Shown: piece by piece, positions 26,722 to 37,316 of the stretch | How positions within the stretch are numbered: the first letter of the stretch is position 1 | Layout of the letters: every line of letters begins with the position of its first letter | Source of the DNA: Aliikangiella sp. G2MR2-5 | GTDB taxonomy: Bacteria > Pseudomonadota > Gammaproteobacteria > Enterobacterales > Kangiellaceae | Direction: 5' to 3' | NCBI RefSeq assembly: GCF_015687155.1 | Contig: NZ_JADPQF010000002.1 | Coordinates: 682,001 to 746,000 of the forward strand | DNA length: 64,000 bases | Translations under genes and position numbers: made by a program | The notes under the pieces: generated by a model | Seen by the model: the letters and a program-made list of their open reading frames with translations, nothing else | Databases searched by the model: none | What the model was told of the DNA's origin: nothing

Positions 26722-27870
26722 GTGAAAAAACTTAGTACCTTTTTTGCTGGAATTATGCTTACTTCTTTATTAGGCTGCGGCACATCAGCATATCGAGTTC
26801 CGTACAATACCAATCTGGCTAATAGTAACGAGCCAATATACTTTAATTCTCAACTAACGACACCTGATTTCCAAGTCCGTCTTATTAACCAAATAACTGC
26901 GCGTAAGGAGCCCTTTGAAGCTTTGCCACAAACAACAAAAGAAAAGTCGAACGGGGAATCGATTTATCTGCCTTTTGAGAAAAAAAATTCAGGACAAGTC
27001 ATGGCAAACTTTGGACTAGTTGTTGGCTTAATCGATATTGCAATCGAAGCCAGTGAAACGAAACAGCTTGAACAGAAAGGGAATATGCTTTTAGAACCCG
27101 TTAGGAATGTCGCTTCCAACATTGATCTCAACGAAATTTTTCTAAAAAAACTAAATCAGAATGTGCTCTCTTCTCAACAACTCAATAACCATTTTATATT
27201 GACCAATGAAGAATATAAATCAGTTTCAAATTCGCCTGAAAAACGTTTATTTAGTATCAGTACACAGGCTATATTTACCAGCGATTTTTCAGCCTTACAG
27301 GTATACTCTTTTGTCGTATTAAGTAAGGTTAAGAATAATAAGCAAATAAATAAAAGAGCCCGCGGCGGAGCTCTAGATTTCAGAAATAGCTACCAATACA
27401 TTTCACCTAAACTCAACAAGGCTCCTGAAATAAAATCCAGAATTAAACAGGCAATTCAAGAAACCCGCGAAGCCTATCAGTTAAAAATTGAGAATACGAT
27501 TAATATTCCTGAAAAACGCTATCTAAAGCGAGAATTGATTAAAGACCTACGTAATCTTGAAAACAACTATCTGCTGGATGAATCTAATGAGGAACTATCG
27601 AAACGCTGGTCTTCAAATAACGGCTACCTGATTAAGCTATATTTGGAAGAAGCGGCCACCGAAATTTCCAGAATGATATTGCTTGACCTGGAAGATCAGC
27701 AACAGAACAACACTCAGAATAATTTAAACAGGAAGTATGAATCAGGTTTACAGATTATTACTGAAAATAAGGAACGTGTAATCGTCAGAGATATTCAAAC
27801 TGCCAGAAAAGGGCAGCTTTGTTCACTAAAAAAAGGAACTCCAGGCGCCTATTGTAAATATTTACTTTAA
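26722..27870 (+). CDS. Hypothetical lipoprotein
   Basis: 382 residues starting at GTG 26722, chosen because AAGGA lies seven bases upstream and the product opens with a classic lipoprotein signal (VKKLSTFFAGIMLTSLLGCG, lipidated Cys at residue 19). In-frame ATGs at 26695 and 26716 are worse placed. After a Thr/Ser-rich start there is a small Gly-rich hydrophobic patch (ANFGLVVGLIDIAIEAS, near 100-117), then a charged helical C-terminal half. No domain was recognised. Neighbours are a MerR gene upstream and convergent sseA downstream. Confidence 0.65.
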   Translation: MKKLSTFFAGIMLTSLLGCGTSAYRVPYNTNLANSNEPIYFNSQLTTPDFQVRLINQITARKEPFEALPQTTKEKSNGESIYLPFEKKNSGQVMANFGLVVGLIDIAIEASETKQLEQKGNMLLEPVRNVASNIDLNEIFLKKLNQNVLSSQQLNNHFILTNEEYKSVSNSPEKRLFSISTQAIFTSDFSALQVYSFVVLSKVKNNKQINKRARGGALDFRNSYQYISPKLNKAPEIKSRIKQAIQETREAYQLKIENTINIPEKRYLKRELIKDLRNLENNYLLDESNEELSKRWSSNNGYLIKLYLEEAATEISRMILLDLEDQQQNNTQNNLNRKYESGLQIITENKERVIVRDIQTARKGQLCSLKKGTPGAYCKYLL

Positions 27871-27936
27871 AAGTGTTATTGAAGCTTACATTTTAATAGG
27901 GGGAGTGAGTAGCTCCACCCAGCGAACCAAAAGAAA

Positions 27937-28779
27937 CTAACGCTCAATCGGCAAATCATCTCTTGCGCCCCATTCACTCCAGGAACCATCATAAACACTT
28001 AAATTTTTATAGCCAACTTCTTCAGCAGCGATAGCCAAAACACTGGCGGTCACACCAGAGCCACAACTAAAAATGATCTCACCATGTTCTTTTGAAATCA
28101 CCTGTTGAAATGCTTCACCCATTTCTTTTTTAGATTTAAAGAGTCCATGTTCGAGTAAGTTGGTAAAAGGTAAACATTTGGAGCCAGGAATGTGACCGCC
28201 ACGTAATCCCTTTCTCGGTTCTGTTTCGGTCCCATTAAAACGACCGACTGAACGAGCATCAACAATTTGTATTTGTAGGTCTTTGCTCGCTTCCAGTACC
28301 TGCTCGGCAGATTTTACTCTTTCCGGCTGGAAAGTTGCTTTGAAATCTCCGTTGGTTTTCGTGGTCGAAAACTCTTCATCAACCGGTAGTCCGGCGGCAG
28401 CCCATTTGGGCAATCCGCCATCGAGGATCGCAACATTATCATGTCCAAAAACTTTGAACATCCACCAACCCCGGGGAGAGGAAAAAACTCCCATGGCATC
28501 ATAGATAATCACTGTTGAATCCTGATTAATGCCTAACTTTTTTACTGACTCTTCAAATTCCTTTTCACTGGGTAACATGTGGGGAAGATCAGTAGTTTGA
28601 TCACAGATTTCTGTATCAAAGTTGAACTCCTTTGCTCCCTGAATCACAATGGGAGATGCTTCTATCGCCTGACCATTTGGCATTTTTTTCATGGTGGCAT
28701 CGAGTACCACAATATCAGGATCGGATAAGTGTTCCGATAACCACTTAACCGAAACAAAATTGGATTCTAGGGTAGGCAT
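27937..28779 (-). CDS. sseA: 3-mercaptopyruvate sulfurtransferase (two rhodanese domains)
   Basis: 280 residues from the ATG at 28779, which has AAAGGA five bases upstream; a longer open frame into hemB is not needed. E. coli SseA has 281. The N-terminal rhodanese domain (about 5-145) is non-catalytic and the C-terminal one (about 160-280) carries C239 in CGSGVTA, the loop that marks mercaptopyruvate rather than thiosulfate enzymes. It transfers sulfur from 3-mercaptopyruvate to thiols or cyanide in the cytoplasm. It is last in a five-gene minus-strand run after purE, tsaC, hemF and hemB. Confidence 0.93.
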   Translation of the reverse strand: MPTLESNFVSVKWLSEHLSDPDIVVLDATMKKMPNGQAIEASPIVIQGAKEFNFDTEICDQTTDLPHMLPSEKEFEESVKKLGINQDSTVIIYDAMGVFSSPRGWWMFKVFGHDNVAILDGGLPKWAAAGLPVDEEFSTTKTNGDFKATFQPERVKSAEQVLEASKDLQIQIVDARSVGRFNGTETEPRKGLRGGHIPGSKCLPFTNLLEHGLFKSKKEMGEAFQQVISKEHGEIIFSCGSGVTASVLAIAAEEVGYKNLSVYDGSWSEWGARDDLPIER

Positions 28780-28835
28780 TGAAGTCCTTTTATCTGCAAC
28801 TGGTTTGGTTAAAAAATAACAATATTTGCTTTTTA

Positions 28836-29855
<1,020 letters not shown>

Positions 29856-29930
29856 TTAGTCAATTTAAACTGGCAATATTATTCAATAAGTTAACGCTTT
29901 TAATGTTGATTATGGTCAGTTTAACAAGCT

Positions 29931-30872
<942 letters not shown>

Positions 30873-30929
30873 CTATTCTACATGATTTACAGTGAGATAG
30901 GGGGGCTGTATTAGCATGTGATACAGTGA

Positions 30930-31484
30930 TTAGCTACGTAAAACCTGACCACTTTCAAGATCAATAATTTGCGAGGCAGACTGCCCGCCGACATTACCCG
31001 CAACGATTAAGTCAAGTTCATCGCCCATCTTTGCCTTTATCGCGCAGGCATCAAGCATGGCCTCCTCTCCAGCACGATTACAGCTGGTTGAAACCAGTGG
31101 AGCATTAATTGCATCGCACAACGCCCTGGCGACTGGGTGCTGAGTCACACGTACTGCAAGCTTGGGATGCTCTCCTCCCAGTTCAAAAAGAACCTTATCG
31201 GTTTTTGGAATTAACCAGGTTGTTGCCCGCTCTCGTGGTAGAGTGATCTGCTTGAGCTCGGTTGAAGTTAGCGGTTGAATGTAGCGTTTAGCCTGTTCAA
31301 TATCGCTCACCAAAATGATTAACCCTTTTTCAGGCGGACGCTTTTTAATTTGCAGGATACGATTGAGCGCGTCGAGGTTGTCTGCAACACAACCCAGACC
31401 GAAGCTCGACTCGGTAGGATAGGCAATCACGCCGCCACCAGATAAAATGTCAGCGGCGTGATTTATCTGTGTTTGGCTAATCAA
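30930..31484 (-). CDS. tsaC: Threonylcarbamoyl-AMP synthase (TsaC/YrdC)
   Basis: 184 residues against about 190 for E. coli TsaC. It makes threonylcarbamoyl-adenylate from threonine, bicarbonate and ATP for the t6A37 modification of ANN-decoding tRNAs. Family motifs are GGVIAYPTESSFGLGC near the start, KKRPPEKGLIILV, RERATTWLIPKT, AVRVTQHPVARALC and APLVSTSCNRAGEEAM. The start is a TTG at 31484 with a poor ribosome site, 20 bases after the purE stop, so coupling to purE is likely. There is no C-terminal Sua5 domain, consistent with the TsaC form. Confidence 0.95.
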   Translation of the reverse strand: MISQTQINHAADILSGGGVIAYPTESSFGLGCVADNLDALNRILQIKKRPPEKGLIILVSDIEQAKRYIQPLTSTELKQITLPRERATTWLIPKTDKVLFELGGEHPKLAVRVTQHPVARALCDAINAPLVSTSCNRAGEEAMLDACAIKAKMGDELDLIVAGNVGGQSASQIIDLESGQVLRS

Positions 31485-31504
31485 GGGAAAAGCCAGACAA
31501 AAAC

Positions 31505-32008
31505 TTAGCGCAAGCTCTCTTGAAGCTTGGCGTCTTTAGCGATAACCGCTTCAGCATTTGCTTTACGATCGTTCGCTACAGTTTCAGCGATTTTAGGATC
31601 CGCGATCCCCAGCATTTGAGCAGCCAGATAAGCCGCGTTTTTGGCGCCAGCTTTACCGATTGCAACAGTTGCAACAGGAACGCCTGCAGGCATCATAACT
31701 GTAGAAAGCAGTGCATCCTGACCTTTCAATGGACCACCGTCCATTGGTACACCGATAACCGGCTTAGTCGTCAAACCAGCAACTGCACCAGCCAGATGAG
31801 CAGCAAGACCAGCTGCACAAATGAAAACCTGACAACCACGAGATTCGGCGTCTTTCACAAATTCGTGAGTCGCGGCTGGAGTACGGTGAGCAGAAGTTAC
31901 TTTCACTTCGCAAGTAACACCCAGCTCTTTCAGGACATTGTAAGTATTTTCCATCACCGGCCAATCAGAGTCCGATCCCATCAAAATTGCAACAAATGCA
32001 TTGCTCAT
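31505..32008 (-). CDS. purE: N5-carboxyaminoimidazole ribonucleotide mutase
   Basis: 167 residues; moves the carboxyl group from N5-CAIR to CAIR in purine synthesis. The signature is complete: MGSDSDWPVM at 10-19, SAHRTPAATHEF with the catalytic His, ICAAGLAAHLAGAVAGLTTKPVIGVP, GGPLKGQDALLSTVMMPAGVPVATVAIG and NAAYLAAQML. In many gammaproteobacteria purK follows directly; here tsaC follows instead, so purK must be elsewhere. No PurR-box-like palindrome was seen upstream. It diverges from bluB. Confidence 0.97.
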   Translation of the reverse strand: MSNAFVAILMGSDSDWPVMENTYNVLKELGVTCEVKVTSAHRTPAATHEFVKDAESRGCQVFICAAGLAAHLAGAVAGLTTKPVIGVPMDGGPLKGQDALLSTVMMPAGVPVATVAIGKAGAKNAAYLAAQMLGIADPKIAETVANDRKANAEAVIAKDAKLQESLR

Positions 32009-32195
32009 TTCGCTACCTTTTAAGATTAATCAAATGAATGTTGAAAACTAAGTAAAGTTTAATCTGGCTAATTTTCAACCAAAATTTTAGGAGGCGTATT
32101 CTAGCAAAAGGAATATCGAGAAGGGAACAAAAATAGAGAAAATCTATAAGATCGATTAGACTCGCTGTTTTTTCGCTCTGTCAGCAGAAGTATTC

Positions 32196-32840
32196 ATGAA
32201 ACCAAACCATTTCGAGCAAGAATCAGCAGATATGCTAGCGGCAATTATGGGCGCACGGCGAGATGTCCGCGGCAACCGTTTTATTGACAAGCCTGTCGCT
32301 GCCGACATCCTTTCACAAATATTTGCAGCGGCAGAAATGGCTCCGTCAGTCGGCTTTTCACAACCCTGGGAATTCGTTGTGGTCAATAATATGAAGACTC
32401 GGCGCGCCCTGGTAGATAATTTTAATCAGGTTTCCACTCAGGCTCAAAAAGCTTTTAGCCAAGATAAGCAGGAACAATATGCCGCTCTCAAGCTGGAAGG
32501 GATTATGGAAGCGCCTGTTAATATTGCTGTTTTTTATCGTCCTTCCAGACTACCGGTACTAGGCCAGTCATCGATGGAAGAAACTGGTCGATATAGTGTA
32601 GTCTGCGCCATTCAGAACATGTGGCTCATGGCTCGAGCACTTAATGTTGGTATGGGATGGGTTAGCATACTGGAAGCTGCTTTCGTTAAAGAACAACTTA
32701 ATGCCCCAAAAGATGCGGAGCTGGTTGCCTATCTATGTCTGGGTTATGTTAACGAGTTTTTGGAGCAACCTGAATTGGAAAAACTAAACTGGGAAAGGCG
32801 TAAATCCATCAGAAGTTGTATCCTCGAAGAATCCTACTAA
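32196..32840 (+). CDS. bluB: 5,6-dimethylbenzimidazole synthase (BluB)
   Basis: 214 residues, nitroreductase fold. BluB breaks down reduced FMN with O2 to make 5,6-dimethylbenzimidazole, the lower ligand of vitamin B12. The family pattern is clear: RRDVRGNRF with the conserved Asp, AAEMAPSVGFSQPWEFVVV, KLEGIMEAPVNIAVFY, ETGRYSVVCAIQNMWLMARA, GMGWVSI and PELEKLNWERRKS at the end. This separates it from ordinary nitroreductases. No other cobalamin gene is next to it, but a cobalamin riboswitch lies 26 kb away on nrdAB, so the cell evidently handles B12. Confidence 0.92.
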   Translation: MKPNHFEQESADMLAAIMGARRDVRGNRFIDKPVAADILSQIFAAAEMAPSVGFSQPWEFVVVNNMKTRRALVDNFNQVSTQAQKAFSQDKQEQYAALKLEGIMEAPVNIAVFYRPSRLPVLGQSSMEETGRYSVVCAIQNMWLMARALNVGMGWVSILEAAFVKEQLNAPKDAELVAYLCLGYVNEFLEQPELEKLNWERRKSIRSCILEESY

Positions 32841-32979
32841 ACGGTAGCAGTCAATTTTCCTTCGATTAAAGCTGACCAGTCAAACAACTCAATACACTCG
32901 CCGTCTGTAACCAGATAGCGAGAAGCGCTTGTCTGCTATCGCGTCAACTAAGCAGACACAGGGATTTTATTTATACTAT

Positions 32980-33117
32980 TTACTTATACTCATTAGCATC
33001 CGAAGACTTGTGATCATCCATCCATTGGCTGATTTTACGACGAACGACGCGATAAAAGTGACGCCAAAACTCGGCAAAAGTAGCACCGATAATAATGCCA
33101 ACTATCAATTCGAACAT
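32980..33117 (-). CDS. Small membrane protein, 45 residues
   Basis: An ATG at 33117 preceded by AGGAGA about seven bases upstream opens a 46-codon frame ending at 32980. The product has one hydrophobic helix (MFELIVGIIIGATFAEFW) followed by a basic stretch (RHFYRVVRRK) and an acidic tail (DDHKSSDANEYK), the layout of an inner-membrane small protein with positive residues inside. No family was recognised. It lies alone in the 479-base gap between bluB and the NhaC gene, in the opposite direction to both. The good ribosome site and charge pattern are the support; there is no homology evidence. Confidence 0.6.
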   Translation of the reverse strand: MFELIVGIIIGATFAEFWRHFYRVVRRKISQWMDDHKSSDANEYK

Positions 33118-33319
33118 ATTGTTTCTCCTGTTAGGTTAAAGCCACCTGACACACACTTAACGACCTACCGCAAATATGCAATCCATAGGCCAACTCATAA
33201 CTACTTGAATTACATTAATTTAATTGGATCTTGATAGTGCTCTAGTGGTTTAATGAGCAATTAAATGGTCAAATTGTTCAGCCATTATTGAAAATAACTA
33301 ATAATTTAGGGGCCTACTC

Positions 33320-34681
33320 TTGGAATGGTTAACATTACTGCCGCCAACAATCGCTATTATTGTGGCTGTTTGGAAGAAAGATGTCATTATTGCTTTATTG
33401 TCAGCATTATTTACCGCAGAGTTTTTACATAGCCAGTTCAATATTGGCCTCGGCTTTTTAAGCCTGCTGGATAGAATTATCAAAGTTTTTTCGGACGCGG
33501 GTAACACGCGTGTTCTGGTTTTTAGCTTAATGATAGGTGCGCTACTTGCACTCATGAGAAAATCCGGAGGAGTCAGCGCTTTCGTTCAATGGGTCTCTTC
33601 CAAAGGTCTGGCTAAAAGTCAGCGTCGGGTTTCGGCAATACCAACCTTACTCGGAATTCTGATCTTTATTGAGACTAACCTTAGCATACTGACCGCCGGT
33701 TTCATTTCAAGACAGCTATTCGACAAAGTTAAAATGAGTCGAGCGCGCCTTGCCTATATCATTGACTCTACCTGTGCCCCAATTTGTGTCATTATTTTAT
33801 TTAATGCTTGGGGAGCGACTATTCTTGGCTTAATCAGTGGGTTTGACCTCCCCTCTCCCGCACAGACTCTGGCGTATTCTGTTCCATACAATCTCTACTC
33901 CTGGTTCACCTTGATTCTTGTCTTTTTTACAGTATGGACGGGCAAAGTTTTTGGTCCAATGAAAGAGTCAGAAAAGCAGCTGGAAACACTTTCAACCCAT
34001 ATTGAAGAAAATGACAAAGCATCAAGCGCACACCTGATGGTTTTACCCTTATTAACCTTAATTGTCGGCATAATTTTCTTTATGTGGTACACCGGAGATG
34101 GACAAATTTTGCAGGGTAGCGGCTCAACTTCTGTTTTGTGGGCTGTAGGACTGGCCTGTCTAATGGCGGTTCTATTGATAAAGACTTCAAAAGCAGAACA
34201 ACCTGTTAAAACTCTGATCAATTGGAGCTTTGAAGGTATGAGCGATCTCTTGCCATTGGTTACAACTGTTTTGCTTGCTTTAGCGCTCGGCGATAGTATG
34301 AAAGCTCTGGGGACCGGAGATTTTGTTTCTCAAATGGTTACCCAGAATATTCCATTATGGACAGTCCCGGCACTAATATTCATTGCTGGCGCACTGATTT
34401 CTTTTACTACAGGGACTTCCTGGGGTACTTTCAGTATCTTGATTCCTATTGGCGTACCAATAGCATTGGCTGGAGGTCTTCCAGTAGAATTGGTACTAGC
34501 AGCTATTCTAGGGGGAAGCGTCTTTGGTGATCATTGCTCTCCCATATCAGATACAACAATAGTTTCCTCGTTGGCGGCAGGTTGTGATCATTTAGAGCAT
34601 GTTAAGACACAACTACCTTATGCTTTGGCTGCTGGAGTGCTGAGTATTTCAGGATTTCTACTGTTCGGGCTGTTAAACTAG
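33320..34681 (+). CDS. Na+/H+ antiporter, NhaC family
   Basis: 453 residues with about eleven transmembrane helices. Family features include SLMIGALLALMRKSGGVSAF, IFIETNLSILTAGFI, YIIDSTCAPICVIILFNAWGA, FTTGTSWGTFSILIPIGVPIA and GGSVFGDHCSPISDTTIVSS in the second half, which carries the conserved polar residues of the transport path. It exchanges sodium for protons across the inner membrane, as suits a saline habitat. The start is TTG at 33320 with AGGGG seven bases before; an ATG at 33324 is out of frame. The distinction between sodium-proton and amino-acid-coupled NhaC relatives cannot be made by eye. Confidence 0.88.
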   Translation: MEWLTLLPPTIAIIVAVWKKDVIIALLSALFTAEFLHSQFNIGLGFLSLLDRIIKVFSDAGNTRVLVFSLMIGALLALMRKSGGVSAFVQWVSSKGLAKSQRRVSAIPTLLGILIFIETNLSILTAGFISRQLFDKVKMSRARLAYIIDSTCAPICVIILFNAWGATILGLISGFDLPSPAQTLAYSVPYNLYSWFTLILVFFTVWTGKVFGPMKESEKQLETLSTHIEENDKASSAHLMVLPLLTLIVGIIFFMWYTGDGQILQGSGSTSVLWAVGLACLMAVLLIKTSKAEQPVKTLINWSFEGMSDLLPLVTTVLLALALGDSMKALGTGDFVSQMVTQNIPLWTVPALIFIAGALISFTTGTSWGTFSILIPIGVPIALAGGLPVELVLAAILGGSVFGDHCSPISDTTIVSSLAAGCDHLEHVKTQLPYALAAGVLSISGFLLFGLLN

Positions 34682-34754
34682 ATTATTAAGGTAAAACTCA
34701 GCTTTTAATACCCACGCAAATATAGAAAAAATTGATAAACAATGGAGCAAATCA

Positions 34755-35276
34755 ATGAAAATCTTTCTTAAGATTCTTCTCGGCTTAATCATTATCTTTA
34801 TTGTAACTGGGCTTTTTCTCGACAATAAAATTGATGTTAGAAGAGAAGTTACTATCAAGGCCTTACCACAGCAAATTCACCCTTTCATCAATGATCTTAA
34901 GAATTGGTCCCAATGGAGTCCTTGGGAAGTACTCGACCCGTCGATAAAAACAACTTTTGGAGATATTACGAGTGGCACCGGCGCTTCACAAAACTGGACT
35001 GGCGAAAGTGGTTCAGGCGCGCTCAAGTTTACACAATCTTCACTAGAAAAAGGCATTGTCTATGATTTAACTTTTGAAGGCGATCCTACAGTTTATGTTT
35101 CTGGAATGAGCTATCGCATAGAAGGTGACACAACCATTGTGACTTGGTATATGCAGGGCGAAATGGGTCCAATCGTTATTGGTAACTATTTCGCTCAACT
35201 CATGGATGCCTTAATTGGTGATAGTTTTCAACTGGGGCTCGACCGTTTGAAAGAAGCGGTGGAAAGGCAGACCTAA
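34755..35276 (+). CDS. SRPBCC-fold (polyketide cyclase-like) membrane-anchored protein
   Basis: 173 residues. One N-terminal membrane helix (about 4-22) is followed by a START/Bet v1-like domain starting DVRREVTIKALPQQIHPFINDLKNWSQWSPWE, the typical opening of polyketide cyclase-like SRPBCC proteins. The conserved pattern continues with GDITSGTGASQNWTGES and IEGDTTIVTWYMQGEM. Such proteins bind hydrophobic ligands; no ligand can be named. GGAG lies eight bases before the ATG. It stands in line with the acetyltransferase gene 33 bases downstream. Confidence 0.85.
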   Translation: MKIFLKILLGLIIIFIVTGLFLDNKIDVRREVTIKALPQQIHPFINDLKNWSQWSPWEVLDPSIKTTFGDITSGTGASQNWTGESGSGALKFTQSSLEKGIVYDLTFEGDPTVYVSGMSYRIEGDTTIVTWYMQGEMGPIVIGNYFAQLMDALIGDSFQLGLDRLKEAVERQT

Positions 35277-35309
35277 CATCAGGAAAAATAGAAGTATTTT
35301 AAGGCAACT

Positions 35310-35780
35310 ATGAAACCGGTTTCTATCTATCCAGCTCATGAGTCAGATGCTCTAGATATATCAAATTTAATCATCGAAAGTGTGTCCAAATTCATCACCA
35401 ATGAATTTACTGCACAGGGACGCAAACTAATGCTGTCGTCCATGACAGAAGACAGCATTAGAAAAAATCTTCAGCAAGGCTTTACTTATTTTCTTGCAAA
35501 GGATTCACGAGATAGAAAACTTATCGGAGTGGTTGGTATGAAGTCTCCTGATTATCTGTTTCATCTTTTTATCGAGGAATCATCACACAATAAAGGGATC
35601 GCAACCCAGCTTTGGCAAGAAGCACTAGTGTGGTCAGATGCGACAGAAATTTCTGTTAACGCTTCTCGCTATGCGCTCAAATTTTACCAAAAACTTGGCT
35701 TTATCAAGGTCGACGAAATGAAAGATGTTAACGGTGTTATTTATTTTCCAATGAAATATTTTAGAAGTCAGGTTGTTTAA
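35310..35780 (+). CDS. GNAT-family N-acetyltransferase
   Basis: 156 residues. The acetyl-CoA fold is seen in LIGVVGMKSPDYLFHLFIEESSHNKGIATQLWQEAL (about 70-105), with the Q/RxxGxG/A-like turn HNKGIA, and the final strand YQKLGFIKV. The substrate is unknown. It sits 33 bases after the SRPBCC gene on the same strand, so the two may be co-transcribed. It converges on the ASCH gene with only nine bases between the two stops. Confidence 0.88.
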   Translation: MKPVSIYPAHESDALDISNLIIESVSKFITNEFTAQGRKLMLSSMTEDSIRKNLQQGFTYFLAKDSRDRKLIGVVGMKSPDYLFHLFIEESSHNKGIATQLWQEALVWSDATEISVNASRYALKFYQKLGFIKVDEMKDVNGVIYFPMKYFRSQVV

Positions 35781-35789
35781 AGATATCCG

Positions 35790-36257
35790 CTAATTTGCAA
35801 CAAAAACCACCTCAAACTCTTCAAATACAATCTTCATATTATCATCCGGTTTGAAGTGTGTATTTTCAAATTGTCGTGCGTAATAGGCTCTATGTACTTT
35901 TTGCCAATATTGCAAACTTTTGTCGCCCTCGCCTTCGAGCATGGCATGCTCGTCACTTATTTCATTAAAAGCAAGCGTTGTTACTTTAGTTGTTTGTATT
36001 ACACAATGGCCAACTTTATCCCAGTCGGTAACGATATAAAGATCTCCGATTTGCGGCAAAGGTTCATCAAGCATTTCAAATTCCCATACGGCAGTTGCGG
36101 TCGCTCGCTTTACTCCGTCCAGAACCAGATCCAAACATTCATTTGCATCTTTCTCATTGTCACAAAAATGAATTGCTTGAATTTCTCTAAAAGGCTTATT
36201 TTGTACTGAGAAATAGGCTCTTGAAATTTCTCTAATTGAATTATGCTGAGACTCCAT
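35790..36257 (-). CDS. ASCH domain protein
   Basis: 155 residues. The ASCH (PUA-like RNA-binding) domain covers about 25-150: ECLDLVLDGVKRATATAVWEF with the conserved GxKxAT element, GDLYIVTDWDKVGHCVIQTTKV, then EGEGDKSLQYWQKVHRAYY. It belongs to the longer, DUF437-like branch rather than the YqfB-type amidohydrolase. Such proteins are thought to bind RNA or modified nucleosides; the function is not known. It lies 90 bases downstream of another acetyltransferase gene in the same direction. Confidence 0.9.
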   Translation of the reverse strand: MESQHNSIREISRAYFSVQNKPFREIQAIHFCDNEKDANECLDLVLDGVKRATATAVWEFEMLDEPLPQIGDLYIVTDWDKVGHCVIQTTKVTTLAFNEISDEHAMLEGEGDKSLQYWQKVHRAYYARQFENTHFKPDDNMKIVFEEFEVVFVAN

Positions 36258-36347
36258 GTTTCCAGATTACTCCTTTATTTTTTTAAAACCAAGGTTCTTA
36301 CACTTACCCTAAATAGCACATTATAAATTGGAACTCACTTCACCTGC

Positions 36348-36791
36348 TTACTGCGCTGTTCGATAGAACATTTCAATTTCCTCTCCCACATCGGCAACAG
36401 GCTCAAATCCCAGTCTCAAATATAATGTTCTGGCAGGGTTACTTTTTAATACACTTAGCCCTACATCGACCTTGTCTCTTGTCGCTCGCTCAATTAGCTT
36501 TTCAATTAGCCGAGAACCGATTTTCAATCCTTGATAATCAGGATGAACCTGAATTTGAAAAATGTACCATTGTTTTTTTTCTTCAAGAAAACAGGCTTTG
36601 AACAAACCTGCCGGTCGACCATTTATCTCGACTATTTGCGCTGCCTCAAAACAATAGTGAATGCGGCTTAAAAACGATTCTCTGTCAGTTGGCCAGCCTA
36701 CAGCCTGAAGATACTGACTCATGGTCAGCTCACGCAGCCGAACCAGAAAATCTATATCAGTGTCTAACGCCTTCCTCGTTTCAAAATCCAT
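36348..36791 (-). CDS. GNAT-family N-acetyltransferase
   Basis: 147 residues. The core is WYIFQIQVHPDYQGLKIGSRLIEKLIERA (about 70-100), with the acetyl-CoA loop QGLKIG, then LSVLKSNPARTLYLRLGFEPV, the usual last beta-alpha element. The N-terminal part (TDIDFLVRLRELTMSQYLQ) also follows the GNAT layout. The substrate is not predictable. It shares its direction with the PilZ and ASCH genes but each gap is 70-90 bases. Confidence 0.9.
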   Translation of the reverse strand: MDFETRKALDTDIDFLVRLRELTMSQYLQAVGWPTDRESFLSRIHYCFEAAQIVEINGRPAGLFKACFLEEKKQWYIFQIQVHPDYQGLKIGSRLIEKLIERATRDKVDVGLSVLKSNPARTLYLRLGFEPVADVGEEIEMFYRTAQ

Positions 36792-36863
36792 TTAAGTTAA
36801 TTCTTCTAATTGATAATAGTGGGAAAGTTTTATAACAGGTCAGCTGAAAAAGGGAAAGGTAAT

Positions 36864-37151
36864 CTAGGAGAAATTTTCTTCATCTAGTAAATACTGGATT
36901 CCAGCGCCATAGCGATTGGTCCAGGCAACTCTCGCATTTAATACCGGCGGATTTTCAAATCCTTCTGCAGATTGAACCTGTATTATGGTATCAATTTTGA
37001 GCTTGGCCAGCTGTGGGCCTTCAATGAACAGGCCACCATCAGAAAAATCCATAGTCTGAGTCTTGATTCGACTCAATCCCCCACCTTCAACAAATACATG
37101 AGTCCTCAGGGGAAGACGTTTATGAACTCGTTGTTCTTTATACTCGCTCAT
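36864..37151 (-). CDS. PilZ-domain protein (c-di-GMP binding)
   Basis: 95 residues from the ATG at 37151. A longer frame to 37238 adds 29 hydrophobic residues without a clear ribosome site, so a membrane-anchored form cannot be fully excluded. The PilZ motif is split as usual: the Arg cluster RVHKRLPLR near residue 8, then DFSDGGLFIEG near 38, followed by the beta-barrel (NARVAWTNRYGAGIQYL). It is predicted to bind cyclic di-GMP. No GGDEF or EAL protein is in the window. Confidence 0.85.
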   Translation of the reverse strand: MSEYKEQRVHKRLPLRTHVFVEGGGLSRIKTQTMDFSDGGLFIEGPQLAKLKIDTIIQVQSAEGFENPPVLNARVAWTNRYGAGIQYLLDEENFS

Positions 37152-37316
37152 AACTAATTCTCGACCTAAATACCAGCAAAACCAACCGAATAACACAAGT
37201 TGAGTTTCTACATGCCACCGGAAAATTATCTCAAACAAGATAAGCTAAGTGTAGTTTAATCCGGTAGAAATACCCAAATCCAGACCAGATTTAGGCATTT
37301 CTTATATTGATATCAG

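Noticed and set aside
31520-32023. Long plus-strand frame (167 codons) opposite purE
   Set aside because: It mirrors purE almost exactly on the other strand; its translation is Cys/Ser/His-rich noise with no ribosome site.
32837-32943. Minus-strand open stretch next to bluB that reads like protein (RYLVTDGECIELFDWSALIEG)
   Set aside because: It has no start codon after the preceding stop and is only about 35 codons. It could be a gene remnant, but nothing confirms it.
32929-33234. Plus-strand frame of 101 codons between bluB and the NhaC gene
   Set aside because: No ribosome site, and its translation lacks domain-like features. The opposite strand holds the better-supported 45-residue ORF.
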